A DNA stretch of 63,871 nt, taken from positions 1 through 63,871 of the forward strand of contig NZ_JAUMYS010000006.1 of NCBI RefSeq assembly GCF_030528505.1, read 5' to 3'. The notes below the pieces were generated by a model. That model was given only the letters and a program-made list of their open reading frames with translations, made no database searches and was not told where the DNA came from. Position numbers and translations under genes: made by a program. This stretch comes from Tannerella sp. Its GTDB lineage: Bacteria; Bacteroidota; Bacteroidia; Bacteroidales; Tannerellaceae. Below, piece by piece: positions 25,279 to 33,763 of this stretch (position 1 is the stretch's first letter; every line of letters begins with the position of its first letter).

Positions 25279-27999
25279 ATGGAAATAAAGAGAGTTTACA
25301 CCTTTGGCAACGGAAAAGCCGAAGGGCGGGCAGATATGCGGAATCTGCTGGGTGGAAAAGGAGCCAACTTGGCAGAAATGAACCTGATCGGAGTGCCTGT
25401 TCCTCCGGGATTTACCATTACAACCGATGTCTGCAACGAGTATTATAAAATCGGAAAAGAAAAAGTGGTAGCCTTACTGCAAGACGAAGTGAAAAATGCG
25501 GTAGCCTACGTCGAATCATTGATGCATTCCAAGTTCGGAGACGTAGAAAACCCTCTGCTCGTTTCGGTACGTTCGGGAGCCCGCGCTTCGATGCCCGGAA
25601 TGATGGATACCATCCTGAATCTGGGACTCAACGACGAAGTCGTCGAAGGACTGGCGCGTAAGACGAACAATCCCCGCTTTGCCTGGGACTCGTATCGCCG
25701 CTTTGTCCAGATGTACGGAGACGTAGTTTTGGGGATGAAGCCCGAAAATAAGGAAGATATCGATCCGTTCGAGGAAATCATCGAAGAGGCAAAGAAAGCC
25801 AAGGGCGTTACGCTCGATAACGAACTGGATGTAGACGACCTGAAAGAGCTGGTAACGAAATTCAAAGCTGCCGTCAAGAAACAAACCGGTCGTGACTTCC
25901 CGACATCTGCTTATGAACAGCTGTGGGGAGCCATCTGCTCCGTCTTCAACTCGTGGATGAACGAACGCGCCATTTTGTATCGTAAGATGGAAGGCATCCC
26001 GGCCGAATGGGGAACGGCAGTCAATGTACAGGCCATGGTGTTCGGCAACATGGGCGAGACCTCGGCAACCGGTGTTTGCTTCTCGCGCGACGCAGGCAGC
26101 GGCGAAGATTTGTTCAACGGCGAATACCTGATCAATGCGCAAGGCGAAGACGTGGTGGCCGGTATCCGCACCCCGCAACAGATCACGAAAATCGGTTCGC
26201 AACGCTGGGCGGAACTGGCCGGTGTGCCTGAAGCACTCAGAGCAGCGGAGTACCCTTCGATGGAAGAAGCCATGCCCGAAATATACAAAGAACTGGACGC
26301 GATTCAGACGAAGCTCGAAGATCATTACCGCGACATGCAGGATATGGAATTTACCGTACAAGACGGCAAGCTCTGGTTCCTGCAAACCCGTAACGGAAAA
26401 CGTACCGGTGCGGCGATGGTTAAGATTGCCATGGACCTGCTACGTCAAGGCATGATCGATGAAAAAACGGCTTTGAAACGGATCGATGCGAACAAACTGG
26501 ATGAGCTGCTTCACCCCGTATTCGATAAAGAAGCGTTGAAAAAGGCCAAAGTGCTGACACGCGGACTTCCCGCCTCGCCGGGAGCAGCTACGGGACAGAT
26601 CGTATTCTTCGCAGATGATGCGGCGAAATGGTACGACGAAGGGCATAAAATCGTGCTTGTACGTATCGAGACATCGCCCGAAGATTTAGCGGGTATGGCC
26701 GTGGCCGAAGGTATCCTGACCGCTCGCGGAGGAATGACCTCGCATGCCGCTGTCGTAGCCCGTGGCATGGGAAAATGCTGCGTATCGGGTGCAGGAGCAT
26801 TGAATATCGATTATAAAAATCGCACAGTCGAAATAGACGGAACAGTACTGAAGGAAGGCGATTATATCTCCATCAACGGTACAACGGGCGAAGTGTATAA
26901 AGATGAAGTGTGTACGCAAGCCGCCGAACTGCTCGACGACTTCGCAGAACTCATGAAGCTGGCGGACAAATATACTCACCTCAAAGTGCGTACAAACGCC
27001 GATACACCGCACGACGCGGAAGTGGCACGCGGATTCGGAGCCGTAGGTATCGGATTGTGCCGTACGGAACACATGTTCTTCGAAGGCGATAAAATCAAAG
27101 CCATGCGCGAAATGATTCTCTCCGAGAACGCCGAAGGACGAAAGAAAGCGTTGGCGAAAATCCTGCCCTATCAGCAGGCCGACTTCAAAGGAATCTTCAA
27201 AGCCATGGCCGGCTATCCCGTCACGGTTCGTCTGCTCGATCCTCCGTTGCACGAATTTGTACCTCACGATCCGAAAGGTCAGAAAGAACTGGCCGATGCA
27301 ATGGGCGTAAGCGTAGAATACATCCGGCAACGGGTAGATGCTCTGCACGAACAGAATCCGATGCTCGGACATCGCGGGTGCCGCTTGGGGAATACGTATC
27401 CCGAAATTACACAGATGCAGACACGCGCAATCCTCGGAGCTGCGCTCGAACTTAAAAAGGAAGGTATCTCGACTTATCCCGAAATTATGGTCCCGCTGAC
27501 CGGTATCGTATACGAATTTAAAGAGCAGGAAGAAGTGATTCGGGCCGAAGCGGAAGCGCTCTTTGCCGAAAAAGGAGATAAAATTGACTTTAAAGTCGGT
27601 ACGATGATCGAAGTACCGCGCGCTGCTTTGACAGCAAATAAGATCGCTTCGAAGGCCGAATTCTTCTCGTTCGGAACGAATGACCTGACTCAAATGACGT
27701 TTGGCTATTCACGCGACGATATCGCCTCCTTCCTTCCGATTTATCTGGAAAAGAAAATTCTGAAGGTAGACCCATTCCAAGTGCTTGACCAGAATGGAGT
27801 CGGACAGTTGATTCGCATGGCCACGGAAAAAGGCCGTGCCGTACGTCCGGAATTGAAGTGCGGCATCTGCGGCGAACACGGAGGAGAACCTTCGTCCGTA
27901 AAATTCTGCCATCAGGTAGGATTAGACTACGTCAGCTGCTCGCCTTTCCGCGTACCGATCGCACGTATTGCGGCTGCGCAAGCTGCTATTGAAGGATAA
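25279..27999 (+). CDS. ppdK: Pyruvate, phosphate dikinase
   Basis: A 906-residue enzyme that interconverts pyruvate, ATP and phosphate with phosphoenolpyruvate, AMP and pyrophosphate. N-terminal nucleotide-binding domain (LLGGKGANLAEMNLIGVPVPPGFTIT); central phosphohistidine domain with His489 in GGMTSHAAVVARGMGK; C-terminal PEP/pyruvate barrel with Cys864 in CGICGEHGGEPSSV. Size and order match the family. It functions in central carbon metabolism, probably in PEP formation or ATP-saving glycolysis. It is monocistronic: its own promoter at 25204 and a terminator at 28035. Confidence 0.97.
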   Translation: MEIKRVYTFGNGKAEGRADMRNLLGGKGANLAEMNLIGVPVPPGFTITTDVCNEYYKIGKEKVVALLQDEVKNAVAYVESLMHSKFGDVENPLLVSVRSGARASMPGMMDTILNLGLNDEVVEGLARKTNNPRFAWDSYRRFVQMYGDVVLGMKPENKEDIDPFEEIIEEAKKAKGVTLDNELDVDDLKELVTKFKAAVKKQTGRDFPTSAYEQLWGAICSVFNSWMNERAILYRKMEGIPAEWGTAVNVQAMVFGNMGETSATGVCFSRDAGSGEDLFNGEYLINAQGEDVVAGIRTPQQITKIGSQRWAELAGVPEALRAAEYPSMEEAMPEIYKELDAIQTKLEDHYRDMQDMEFTVQDGKLWFLQTRNGKRTGAAMVKIAMDLLRQGMIDEKTALKRIDANKLDELLHPVFDKEALKKAKVLTRGLPASPGAATGQIVFFADDAAKWYDEGHKIVLVRIETSPEDLAGMAVAEGILTARGGMTSHAAVVARGMGKCCVSGAGALNIDYKNRTVEIDGTVLKEGDYISINGTTGEVYKDEVCTQAAELLDDFAELMKLADKYTHLKVRTNADTPHDAEVARGFGAVGIGLCRTEHMFFEGDKIKAMREMILSENAEGRKKALAKILPYQQADFKGIFKAMAGYPVTVRLLDPPLHEFVPHDPKGQKELADAMGVSVEYIRQRVDALHEQNPMLGHRGCRLGNTYPEITQMQTRAILGAALELKKEGISTYPEIMVPLTGIVYEFKEQEEVIRAEAEALFAEKGDKIDFKVGTMIEVPRAALTANKIASKAEFFSFGTNDLTQMTFGYSRDDIASFLPIYLEKKILKVDPFQVLDQNGVGQLIRMATEKGRAVRPELKCGICGEHGGEPSSVKFCHQVGLDYVSCSPFRVPIARIAAAQAAIEG

Positions 28000-28034
28000 T
28001 ACGGACCGTTGTCCATCCCTGAAAAAAGAAAAAG

Positions 28035-28077
28035 GAGCGTGTCAGATAAACATCGAATGCTGACATGCTCTTTTTTT
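28035..28077 (+). terminator. Intrinsic terminator after ppdK
   Basis: GAGCGTGTCAG (28035-28045) pairs with CTGACATGCTC (28060-28070) with one G.U-type mismatch, followed by seven T. It separates ppdK from the signalling island. Confidence 0.85.
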
Positions 28078-28085
28078 ATGTTTTC

Positions 28086-28117
28086 TTTGGACAGGTATTA
28101 AAAAAAGTCTACTTTTG
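28086..28117 (+). promoter_or_regulatory. Promoter of the LytTR-FHA pair
   Basis: TTTG at 28086-28089, 20 bases, TACTTTTG at 28110-28117. Matches TAnnTTTG and spacing; the LytTR start codon is 37 bases downstream. Confidence 0.75.
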
Positions 28118-28154
28118 CTCCTCAATAATTGACTATACCTGCTAAATAAAAAGG

Positions 28155-28544
28155 ATGGATCGGTATTTGATAATAAAAACGAGAGATGAATTATTGCGCA
28201 TACGCATCAGCAACATACTTTATCTCGAAGCAGATCGGAATTATACGAAACTGCTATTGACGGAAGGCATTCAGTTTACATTTGCAATCAATATCGGAAA
28301 AATCGAAGGCATGTTGGATACGCAAGCCTCAGACTCCAGAGCACAGCTCGTTCGAGTCGGCAAAAGCTATATCATCAATAAAAATTATATTTTGCAAATT
28401 AACTTACCGAAACAAAAATTGCTGCTGCTCGTACCCGGCTCAAAACCTCGCGAACTAATTGTACCCAGAGAACCGTTAAAATCGCTAAAAGAGAGTCTGG
28501 AACAGGATGCACTAATCACAACAAAAAGTAAAGACACACGATGA
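28155..28544 (+). CDS. Stand-alone LytTR DNA-binding protein
   Basis: A 129-residue protein that is almost entirely a LytTR domain: RDELLRIRISNILYLEADRNYTKLLLTEG, FAINIGKIEGML, VRVGKSYIINKNYILQI, all typical of the LytTR fold. There is no receiver domain, so no His-kinase input; activity may be controlled by partners or phosphorylation. It has its own promoter 37 bases upstream and overlaps the following FHA gene by four bases (ATGA), which couples their translation. It is the likely regulator of the island that follows. Confidence 0.85.
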   Translation: MDRYLIIKTRDELLRIRISNILYLEADRNYTKLLLTEGIQFTFAINIGKIEGMLDTQASDSRAQLVRVGKSYIINKNYILQINLPKQKLLLLVPGSKPRELIVPREPLKSLKESLEQDALITTKSKDTR

Positions 28545-29194
28545 TCATCCGGATCGGTAAAGCAAACGACAATGACTTTGTAGTAGACGATGTACACGTC
28601 AGCCGGTATCACGCACGGTTGATGCGCGATGAAAACGGCCATCTTTTTATTGAAGACATAGACTCCGCGAACGGCACCTATGTCAATGGAGACCGTGTCA
28701 TCAAGAAAAAAGTGACGCCTTCTGATGTCATTACGCTCGGCGATCATTATGTTCTCGATATCATGGCCGTATTGAAATCGGACAACGATTACAGCGAAGA
28801 ATTTGCCGCCTTAAAGCCCGTCTATGAAAGATATGTCAAAGAAAAAATACGAATCCAGTCAACGAATCAGTTCAAAACACGTATTTTCCAATCCCTGCCT
28901 TTTGCTTTTGTCGGGGTGGCAGGACTCATTATCGGCGTCCTTGGGAAACATCATCAAGGCGTCTTTATCGGCAGTTTGACACTGGCTATATGTGCACCCA
29001 CTTTGGGTATTTACCTTGGAGCCAGACAGTCCGCTAAAATCCCGGCTTTGATGCAACGCCTATCCAATCAATTCAAAATCGATTACGTCTGCCCTAAATG
29101 CGGGACGTTTCTGGGCGAAATTCCCTGGGAATCTTTAGCCAATAAAAAGAGATGCTCCGTCGGCTCATGTCGTGCGAAATGGGTGAAAAAATAG
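28541..29194 (+). CDS. FHA-domain membrane protein with zinc-ribbon tail
   Basis: A 217-residue protein. The FHA domain occupies residues 1-75: IIRIGKANDNDFVV (the Arg/Gly phosphothreonine pocket), VSRYHARLMRDENG (Ser-Arg-His), SANGTYVNG. Two hydrophobic helices follow at about residues 110-155 (FVGVAGLIIGVLG and FIGSLTLAICAPTLGIYL). The C-terminus has a C4 zinc ribbon, YVCPKCGTFLGEI...CSVGSCRAKW. FHA domains bind phosphothreonine peptides, so a kinase substrate is the likely ligand. It starts within the stop of the LytTR gene. Confidence 0.85.
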   Translation: MIIRIGKANDNDFVVDDVHVSRYHARLMRDENGHLFIEDIDSANGTYVNGDRVIKKKVTPSDVITLGDHYVLDIMAVLKSDNDYSEEFAALKPVYERYVKEKIRIQSTNQFKTRIFQSLPFAFVGVAGLIIGVLGKHHQGVFIGSLTLAICAPTLGIYLGARQSAKIPALMQRLSNQFKIDYVCPKCGTFLGEIPWESLANKKRCSVGSCRAKWVKK

Positions 29195-29205
29195 AATGAT
29201 AAATG

Positions 29206-29221
29206 CAAAACAATAGTTTTG
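29206..29221 (+). other. Small hairpin after the first FHA gene
   Basis: CAAAAC (29206-29211) AATA GTTTTG (29216-29221), without a T run. It may attenuate read-through into the next promoter unit. Confidence 0.3.
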
Positions 29222-29285
29222 TACAATAATCTCGTTGCTTCGTACGTTAATGGGAAAGGATGAAATCACATCAGATTTTAATACG

Positions 29286-29293
29286 TATCTTTG
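29286..29293 (+). promoter_or_regulatory. Promoter of the acidic protein-FHA-PP2C unit
   Basis: TATCTTTG at 29286-29293, an exact TAnnTTTG match, 32 bases before the start of the 73-residue acidic protein. No clear -33 TTTG. Confidence 0.6.
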
Positions 29294-29325
29294 TGACAGA
29301 ATAACAAATAAAAAACAGAAAAGAG

Positions 29326-29547
29326 ATGGATAATGAACATACATTCGTAACGATAGACAACGACGTCAATGAAGTCTTGTTGATCGACGTCAATGAAACA
29401 CCCGCGAGTGATTTCGTAATGGTGGATGAAGTGTTGGACGACACGGACTTCATCACGCTTTCCGACGATGTGGAAATCGCATCTGACGACGACATCATCG
29501 ACATCACTTCGGGAATGGATGACGCAGACGTTTCAATCATTTTATGA
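29326..29547 (+). CDS. Very acidic 73-residue protein without Lys or Arg
   Basis: The 73 residues contain 18 Asp and 5 Glu, a single His and no Lys or Arg. Thr/Ser residues sit in acidic contexts (VDEVLDDTDFITL, VEIASDDDIIDIT). It has no signal peptide or membrane segment. It follows its own promoter by 32 bases and overlaps the next FHA gene by four bases (ATGA), so it is translated together with it. I do not recognise a family. By context it could be a substrate for the kinase and a ligand for the FHA proteins, or a decoy/DNA-mimic; this is inference. Confidence 0.8.
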   Translation: MDNEHTFVTIDNDVNEVLLIDVNETPASDFVMVDEVLDDTDFITLSDDVEIASDDDIIDITSGMDDADVSIIL

Positions 29548-30050
29548 TTCCGGTCAAATGCCCGCATTGTAAAGTCGGTTTAAAAGTTGATGAAACAAAA
29601 ATTCCCGAAGGAATTGCTTCATTTAAATGCCCGAAATGCCGGCAGGATGTTCCGGTTTCGTATTTAAAAAACGAACAGCCGGCCGACTCCGAAACCGTTT
29701 TGATCCGGCCCATCCGAAAAGGATGTGGCCGGTTAATTGTAGTTGCCAATCCGGACACCTTGGAACAAACGTTTCCTTTGCGTGAAGGAATCTTTATCGC
29801 AGGACGCAAAGCGTCTGTGTCGGAAGCGACGATCCGTATCGAAACCGGCGATAAAGAAATGAGCCGCAATCATATGCGGATAGAAGTAAAAAAAGACAAT
29901 CGGGGAAACTACATCCATATGCTCTCCGATTACCAGAGCAAGAATCATACGCAATATAACGGCAGATGTTTAGATAAAGGTGAAGTAGTTGTGCTGAAAG
30001 ATAACGACGAAATCAAAATCGGACATACGCTCGTTCGCTTTAAGGAATAA
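29544..30050 (+). CDS. Zinc-ribbon plus FHA-domain cytoplasmic protein
   Basis: A 168-residue protein. Residues 1-35 form a zinc ribbon: VKCPHCKVGL...FKCPKCRQDV. Residues 75-165 form an FHA domain: FIAGRKASVSEATIRI, EMSRNHMRIEV, SDYQSKNHTQYNG, DNDEIKIGHTLVRF. The Ser-Arg-Asn-His motif and the GxxxS/T strand are normal. No membrane segment. It overlaps the acidic protein gene by four bases and is 20 bases before the PP2C gene. Confidence 0.85.
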   Translation: MIPVKCPHCKVGLKVDETKIPEGIASFKCPKCRQDVPVSYLKNEQPADSETVLIRPIRKGCGRLIVVANPDTLEQTFPLREGIFIAGRKASVSEATIRIETGDKEMSRNHMRIEVKKDNRGNYIHMLSDYQSKNHTQYNGRCLDKGEVVVLKDNDEIKIGHTLVRFKE

Positions 30051-30070
30051 CTCATCTTTCTTTTAACGCC

Positions 30071-30844
30071 ATGAATATAACGCTCGGAATGCCCTACGCC
30101 ATTTGTGAAAAAGGAAGAAGACCGAACAACGAAGATGCGATCTTTCCCTCCTCCTCTCAAACGATCGAACGTTCACAGAGGCTCTTTGTCGTATGCGATG
30201 GTGTTGGCGGTGCCGAAAAAGGCGAGATCGCCAGTTCGCTGGCATGTGAATCTTTTCAAATTTTCTTTTCCACTTTTATGGAAGAAGATGACACAGAAAA
30301 TCTGATTCGCAAAGCTGTCCGATATACCGAAGTGCGTTTCGAAGAATACATCTCGACCCATCCCGAAGCAGAGGGAATGGCCACCACACTCACGATGCTT
30401 TACTTTGGCGACGAAGGAGTTACGTCCGCACATATCGGTGACAGTCGGATTTATCAGTTCCGAAACGGAAAGGCTGTTTTTCAGACGGAAGACCATTCAC
30501 TCGTCAATTTCTGGGTAAAGACAGGTAAAATCACCCAAGAAGAAGCCTTGCGTCATCCTCAGAAAAACATCATCACCCGAGCGATCACAGGCACAGCCAA
30601 TCCGACCGAAGCAGACATCACATTTCTGACGGATATTCAGCCGGACGATTGTTTTCTCATGTGTACGGATGGAGTGACCGAATGTCTGTCGGACAACACA
30701 CTATCTTCTCTTTTCAGCAGACCTTTCATGCCTGAAAGGGTAAAAGATTCCCTTGTAGAAGCATGTGATGAAAAAGCTCATGACAATTATTCTTTCTACC
30801 TTTTGCCTGTCTTAAAAGTGCAAAATTCATCGAGTTACAAGTAA
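30071..30844 (+). CDS. PP2C-type Ser/Thr protein phosphatase
   Basis: A 257-residue PPM/PP2C phosphatase. Motifs: GRRPNNEDAIF (Asp ligand), FVVCDGVGGAEKGEIAS (metal-binding Asp and GG), GMATTLTMLYFGDEGVTSAHIGDSRIYQFR, EDHSLVN, FLMCTDGVTECL (Asp) and the C-terminal DNYSFYLLPV. All metal ligands of the core are present. It removes phosphate from Ser/Thr and should reverse the kinase encoded 73 bases downstream. No transmembrane segment. It ends the acidic protein-FHA-PP2C transcription unit. Confidence 0.93.
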   Translation: MNITLGMPYAICEKGRRPNNEDAIFPSSSQTIERSQRLFVVCDGVGGAEKGEIASSLACESFQIFFSTFMEEDDTENLIRKAVRYTEVRFEEYISTHPEAEGMATTLTMLYFGDEGVTSAHIGDSRIYQFRNGKAVFQTEDHSLVNFWVKTGKITQEEALRHPQKNIITRAITGTANPTEADITFLTDIQPDDCFLMCTDGVTECLSDNTLSSLFSRPFMPERVKDSLVEACDEKAHDNYSFYLLPVLKVQNSSSYK

Positions 30845-30881
30845 TTTATCCTACCTTTTTTATTCTTTCGTTAAAAAAATG

Positions 30882-30889
30882 TATCTTTG
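30882..30889 (+). promoter_or_regulatory. Promoter of the kinase operon
   Basis: TATCTTTG at 30882-30889, matching TAnnTTTG, 28 bases before the kinase start; no clear TTTG upstream. Confidence 0.6.
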
Positions 30890-30917
30890 TTGCGAAATCT
30901 GATTACTGTAAGTAATT

Positions 30918-32792
30918 ATGAATTTGCCGAACGGATATTGTTTGCAAAATGGCAAGTATTGTCTAACGAAAGTCATCGGCCAGGGAGGATTCGGAATCAC
31001 CTATTTGGGCGAGTGGAACACTGAGGTCAAAGGTGAACTCGGAGCGGTAGAAACAACCGTGCCCATTTGTATTAAAGAATACTTCTTTAAAGACTATTGC
31101 TTTAGAGATGAGACGACATTCGAAGTCAAAGTACATTCCGGAACCGGTAAAATCCTTTTTGATAAGTTCAAAGAGCGACAAATCGAAGAAGCCAAAATTC
31201 TTTCCGAAGTCCATCATCCGTATATCGTCAATGTGTTGGAAGTGTTTGAAGAGAACAACACGGCCTATATCGCGATGGAGCATATATCCGGCTGTTCATT
31301 GAAATCCATGTTGAGCGAGCAGACCGTGTTGCCGGAATCGAAAGTGCTCAAGTACGTCGCACAAATCGGGAAGGCGTTGGAGTTTGTACATCAGAAAAAT
31401 ATCCTGCACCTCGATATCAAGCCCAACAATATCTTAATCGACAAGAACGACAATGCCCGATTGATCGATTTTGGCGTCAGTAAGCGTTACGATCTCGAAG
31501 AACAGGAGGCATGCACAACGACGCTTACGCTATCAAAAGGATTTGCGTCGATCGAACAGTACGACGATGAGGGTACGGTGAATTTCTCCCCCTGTCCGGA
31601 TGTTTATTCCTTGGGGGCAACCATGTATAATCTGCTGACCGGCGTAATCCCGGTCGAATCGATTTTAAGGGCGACAAAGCCTTTGATTCATCCTTCGGAA
31701 CTAAATAAACAGCTCTCTCCGAAAACGGAAGCCGTCGTGCTGAAAGCGATGCAAGTGAATCCGAAAGATCGCTATCAGTCGATAAAAGAAATGATGGATG
31801 CTTTGGATATCCCACCATCGATCGAAAACAAAGAAAACATAAGCTTTCCGAAAAAGAAGGAGTACGAAGCAGAACCATCTGTCGATGAGAATGAAAATAC
31901 CCAGTTGATCGCAACTTCTCGCAAGACTGGATCGACTGACAATGAAGAAACTGTATCTATCCCTTCGAAAACGAAGCCATCCAAACAACGGCGTACAAAA
32001 AGTAAACGACGGATTTTGTTACCTTTGTTAATTTTTGCGTTCGCCGGTGTAGGTTGGGCTGTATCATACTTGTTCAGTTCGAACGATAAAAGCACAACGC
32101 TTATCAACAACAGGTTAGTGGCTGATGCCTCGATACAACAAGGCGAACCGATCATTCCGACCGATCTCCAACCTCAGACGGAAATGCCATCGACGGAACC
32201 ATCTCCGTCCGAAGCGACAAATGAAATCCATAAAGAGGAGCGAACGGAGAAAAAAGAAGGAAACGAAACGGCTCTTCCGGTAAAGAAAGAAGCGAAACCG
32301 GAGAAAACGACGACAAGCAAAGAATCGGATAAGAAGGCATCTGAAGAAGCGTCAAAAACAAAGAAAACGGAAGAAGAGGCCGAACGGATGAATGCGAATT
32401 ATGCGGCATTGTTGGCGTCCGGGAAAATGAAAATGGATCAAGGTCATTATGTTGAGGCAAAAGCTGACTTTACAAAAGCCAAAGAAATAAAGGTTACCGA
32501 AGACGTCGTTCGTTTATCGTTAGCTTGTGAGGAGAAAATAGAAGAAAAAAATATCGCCGCTCGGATCGCGTTGTATGAACCGGGAATGACTTTTGGCAAC
32601 TACACGATTGTCCGGAAGAAACAAAACGGACGTTATGGGGCAATTGATGCCAAAGGAATCGAACGTATCCAATGCATTTACCTGAGTGTGGGACGGTCGG
32701 AAAGCGGGCGGGCTTTTGAGCGCGAAGACCATCTGTACGATATTTATAACTCAAACGGAGTCTTGGTCGGGAGAGGACTTACGACCTACTAA
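30918..32792 (+). CDS. Membrane-anchored Ser/Thr protein kinase
   Basis: A 624-residue Hanks-type kinase. N-terminal catalytic domain (about 13-297): GQGGFGITYL loop, Lys53 in CIKEY, HLDIKPNN (Asp166, Asn171), DFG Asp184, and the SIEQYDDEG activation-segment end. The residue before the catalytic Asp is Leu, so it is a non-RD kinase. Next a Ser/Thr/Lys-rich linker, a single transmembrane helix at about 366-386 (LLPLLIFAFAGVGWAVSYLF), a Glu/Lys-rich stretch and a TPR-like pair (NYAALLASGKMKMDQGHYVEAKADFTKAKEI). The last 60 residues are in the periplasm. The operon continues with two envelope proteins (gaps 18 and 14), so it may sense or control envelope components. Confidence 0.93.
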   Translation: MNLPNGYCLQNGKYCLTKVIGQGGFGITYLGEWNTEVKGELGAVETTVPICIKEYFFKDYCFRDETTFEVKVHSGTGKILFDKFKERQIEEAKILSEVHHPYIVNVLEVFEENNTAYIAMEHISGCSLKSMLSEQTVLPESKVLKYVAQIGKALEFVHQKNILHLDIKPNNILIDKNDNARLIDFGVSKRYDLEEQEACTTTLTLSKGFASIEQYDDEGTVNFSPCPDVYSLGATMYNLLTGVIPVESILRATKPLIHPSELNKQLSPKTEAVVLKAMQVNPKDRYQSIKEMMDALDIPPSIENKENISFPKKKEYEAEPSVDENENTQLIATSRKTGSTDNEETVSIPSKTKPSKQRRTKSKRRILLPLLIFAFAGVGWAVSYLFSSNDKSTTLINNRLVADASIQQGEPIIPTDLQPQTEMPSTEPSPSEATNEIHKEERTEKKEGNETALPVKKEAKPEKTTTSKESDKKASEEASKTKKTEEEAERMNANYAALLASGKMKMDQGHYVEAKADFTKAKEIKVTEDVVRLSLACEEKIEEKNIAARIALYEPGMTFGNYTIVRKKQNGRYGAIDAKGIERIQCIYLSVGRSESGRAFEREDHLYDIYNSNGVLVGRGLTTY

Positions 32793-32810
32793 TAACAAAG
32801 AGAAAGATAC

Positions 32811-33749
32811 ATGAAAATATGGATGTGGATGATATTCGGATGTTTACTGCTACCCTCCTATGCCGGAGCACAGCGACAGACCGAATATAACCGTAGAGGA
32901 GACGAAGCGATGAAACGCAACGATTATCGAGACGCGAAAATGTGGTACGAAGAAGGCGTTTCATACTGTGACCAGTACAGTATCCATCAACTTACCGAAA
33001 TATGGCTGAAAGATGAAACGATGCATGTTTCGATGCGTACGGTAATGAGCAAATGCTTGAACTGCCTCAATGAATACGCAACGGAACGAGACACATCAGC
33101 TATCCAGAAATTAATCCTCTATTATACGCAAGGGATAGGCACCTCTGAGAACCGGACGACTGCCGGCTATTGGCGCAAACAGCTCGAAGATATACGCCGT
33201 TCCAACGCGCCTCCCCCTACCCTTCCGAAGAAACCCAGAGAACCGATGCGTTTCTTTGCCGGGTATGATTTTTCTTTGTTGGCTCCATACGGTATTCGGG
33301 TCGGTGGAGTAAACAACCGAATTGGTTGGTATGTGAAACTGCATTCCAACCTTTCTTTCCAAGGGCATAACGAAGAATGTCGTGTCGATGGAAATCGGTT
33401 CGTGATTGAAAACATGCAGCAATATTACGGTCCGACAGGAAGAACGAAAGCGAATGTGATGATGGGATCGGCCGGTATTATGTTGAAGACCGTAGAGAAT
33501 TTGTACACGTCTTTGGGAGCAGGGTATTGGCAACGAAATGTATTGCGAGAATACGAAATCGTAAACGATGAAGGCATCATGCAGTCAACCGGATGGGCGA
33601 AAGACCGCGACGGCTCGAAAAAAGGACTTAAAATAGACTTGGATGTCACCTACTTTTTAAAAAACAAGCGCTTCTATGTTTCGGGCGGATGCAGTAGTTT
33701 TAACTTCAGGTACTTCTATCCGAATGCGGGAGTCGGCATGGTTTTCTAA
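32811..33749 (+). CDS. Exported protein with TPR-like start and outer-membrane-like barrel
   Basis: A 312-residue protein with signal peptide MKIWMWMIFGCLLLPSYAGAQ. Residues 22-70 look TPR-like (RRGDEAMKRNDYRDAKMWYEEGVSYC). The second half alternates amphipathic strands with aromatic ends (MRFFAGYDFSLLAPYGIRVGG, GWYVKLHSNLSF, YTSLGAGYWQRNV, VSGGCSSFNFRYFYPNAGVGMVF), which suggests an eight-strand outer membrane barrel. It follows the kinase gene by 18 bases and precedes the large lipoprotein gene by 14. The same TPR-plus-barrel plan in a kinase operon suggests an output or sensor in the outer membrane; not recognised as a family. Confidence 0.8.
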   Translation: MKIWMWMIFGCLLLPSYAGAQRQTEYNRRGDEAMKRNDYRDAKMWYEEGVSYCDQYSIHQLTEIWLKDETMHVSMRTVMSKCLNCLNEYATERDTSAIQKLILYYTQGIGTSENRTTAGYWRKQLEDIRRSNAPPPTLPKKPREPMRFFAGYDFSLLAPYGIRVGGVNNRIGWYVKLHSNLSFQGHNEECRVDGNRFVIENMQQYYGPTGRTKANVMMGSAGIMLKTVENLYTSLGAGYWQRNVLREYEIVNDEGIMQSTGWAKDRDGSKKGLKIDLDVTYFLKNKRFYVSGGCSSFNFRYFYPNAGVGMVF

Positions 33750-33763
33750 AAAATGAACACACA

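Noticed and set aside
29326-29547. Anti-restriction DNA mimic (Ocr or ArdA type)
   Set aside because: Acidic composition alone is not enough; no phage or plasmid context, and coupling to an FHA gene favours a signalling role.
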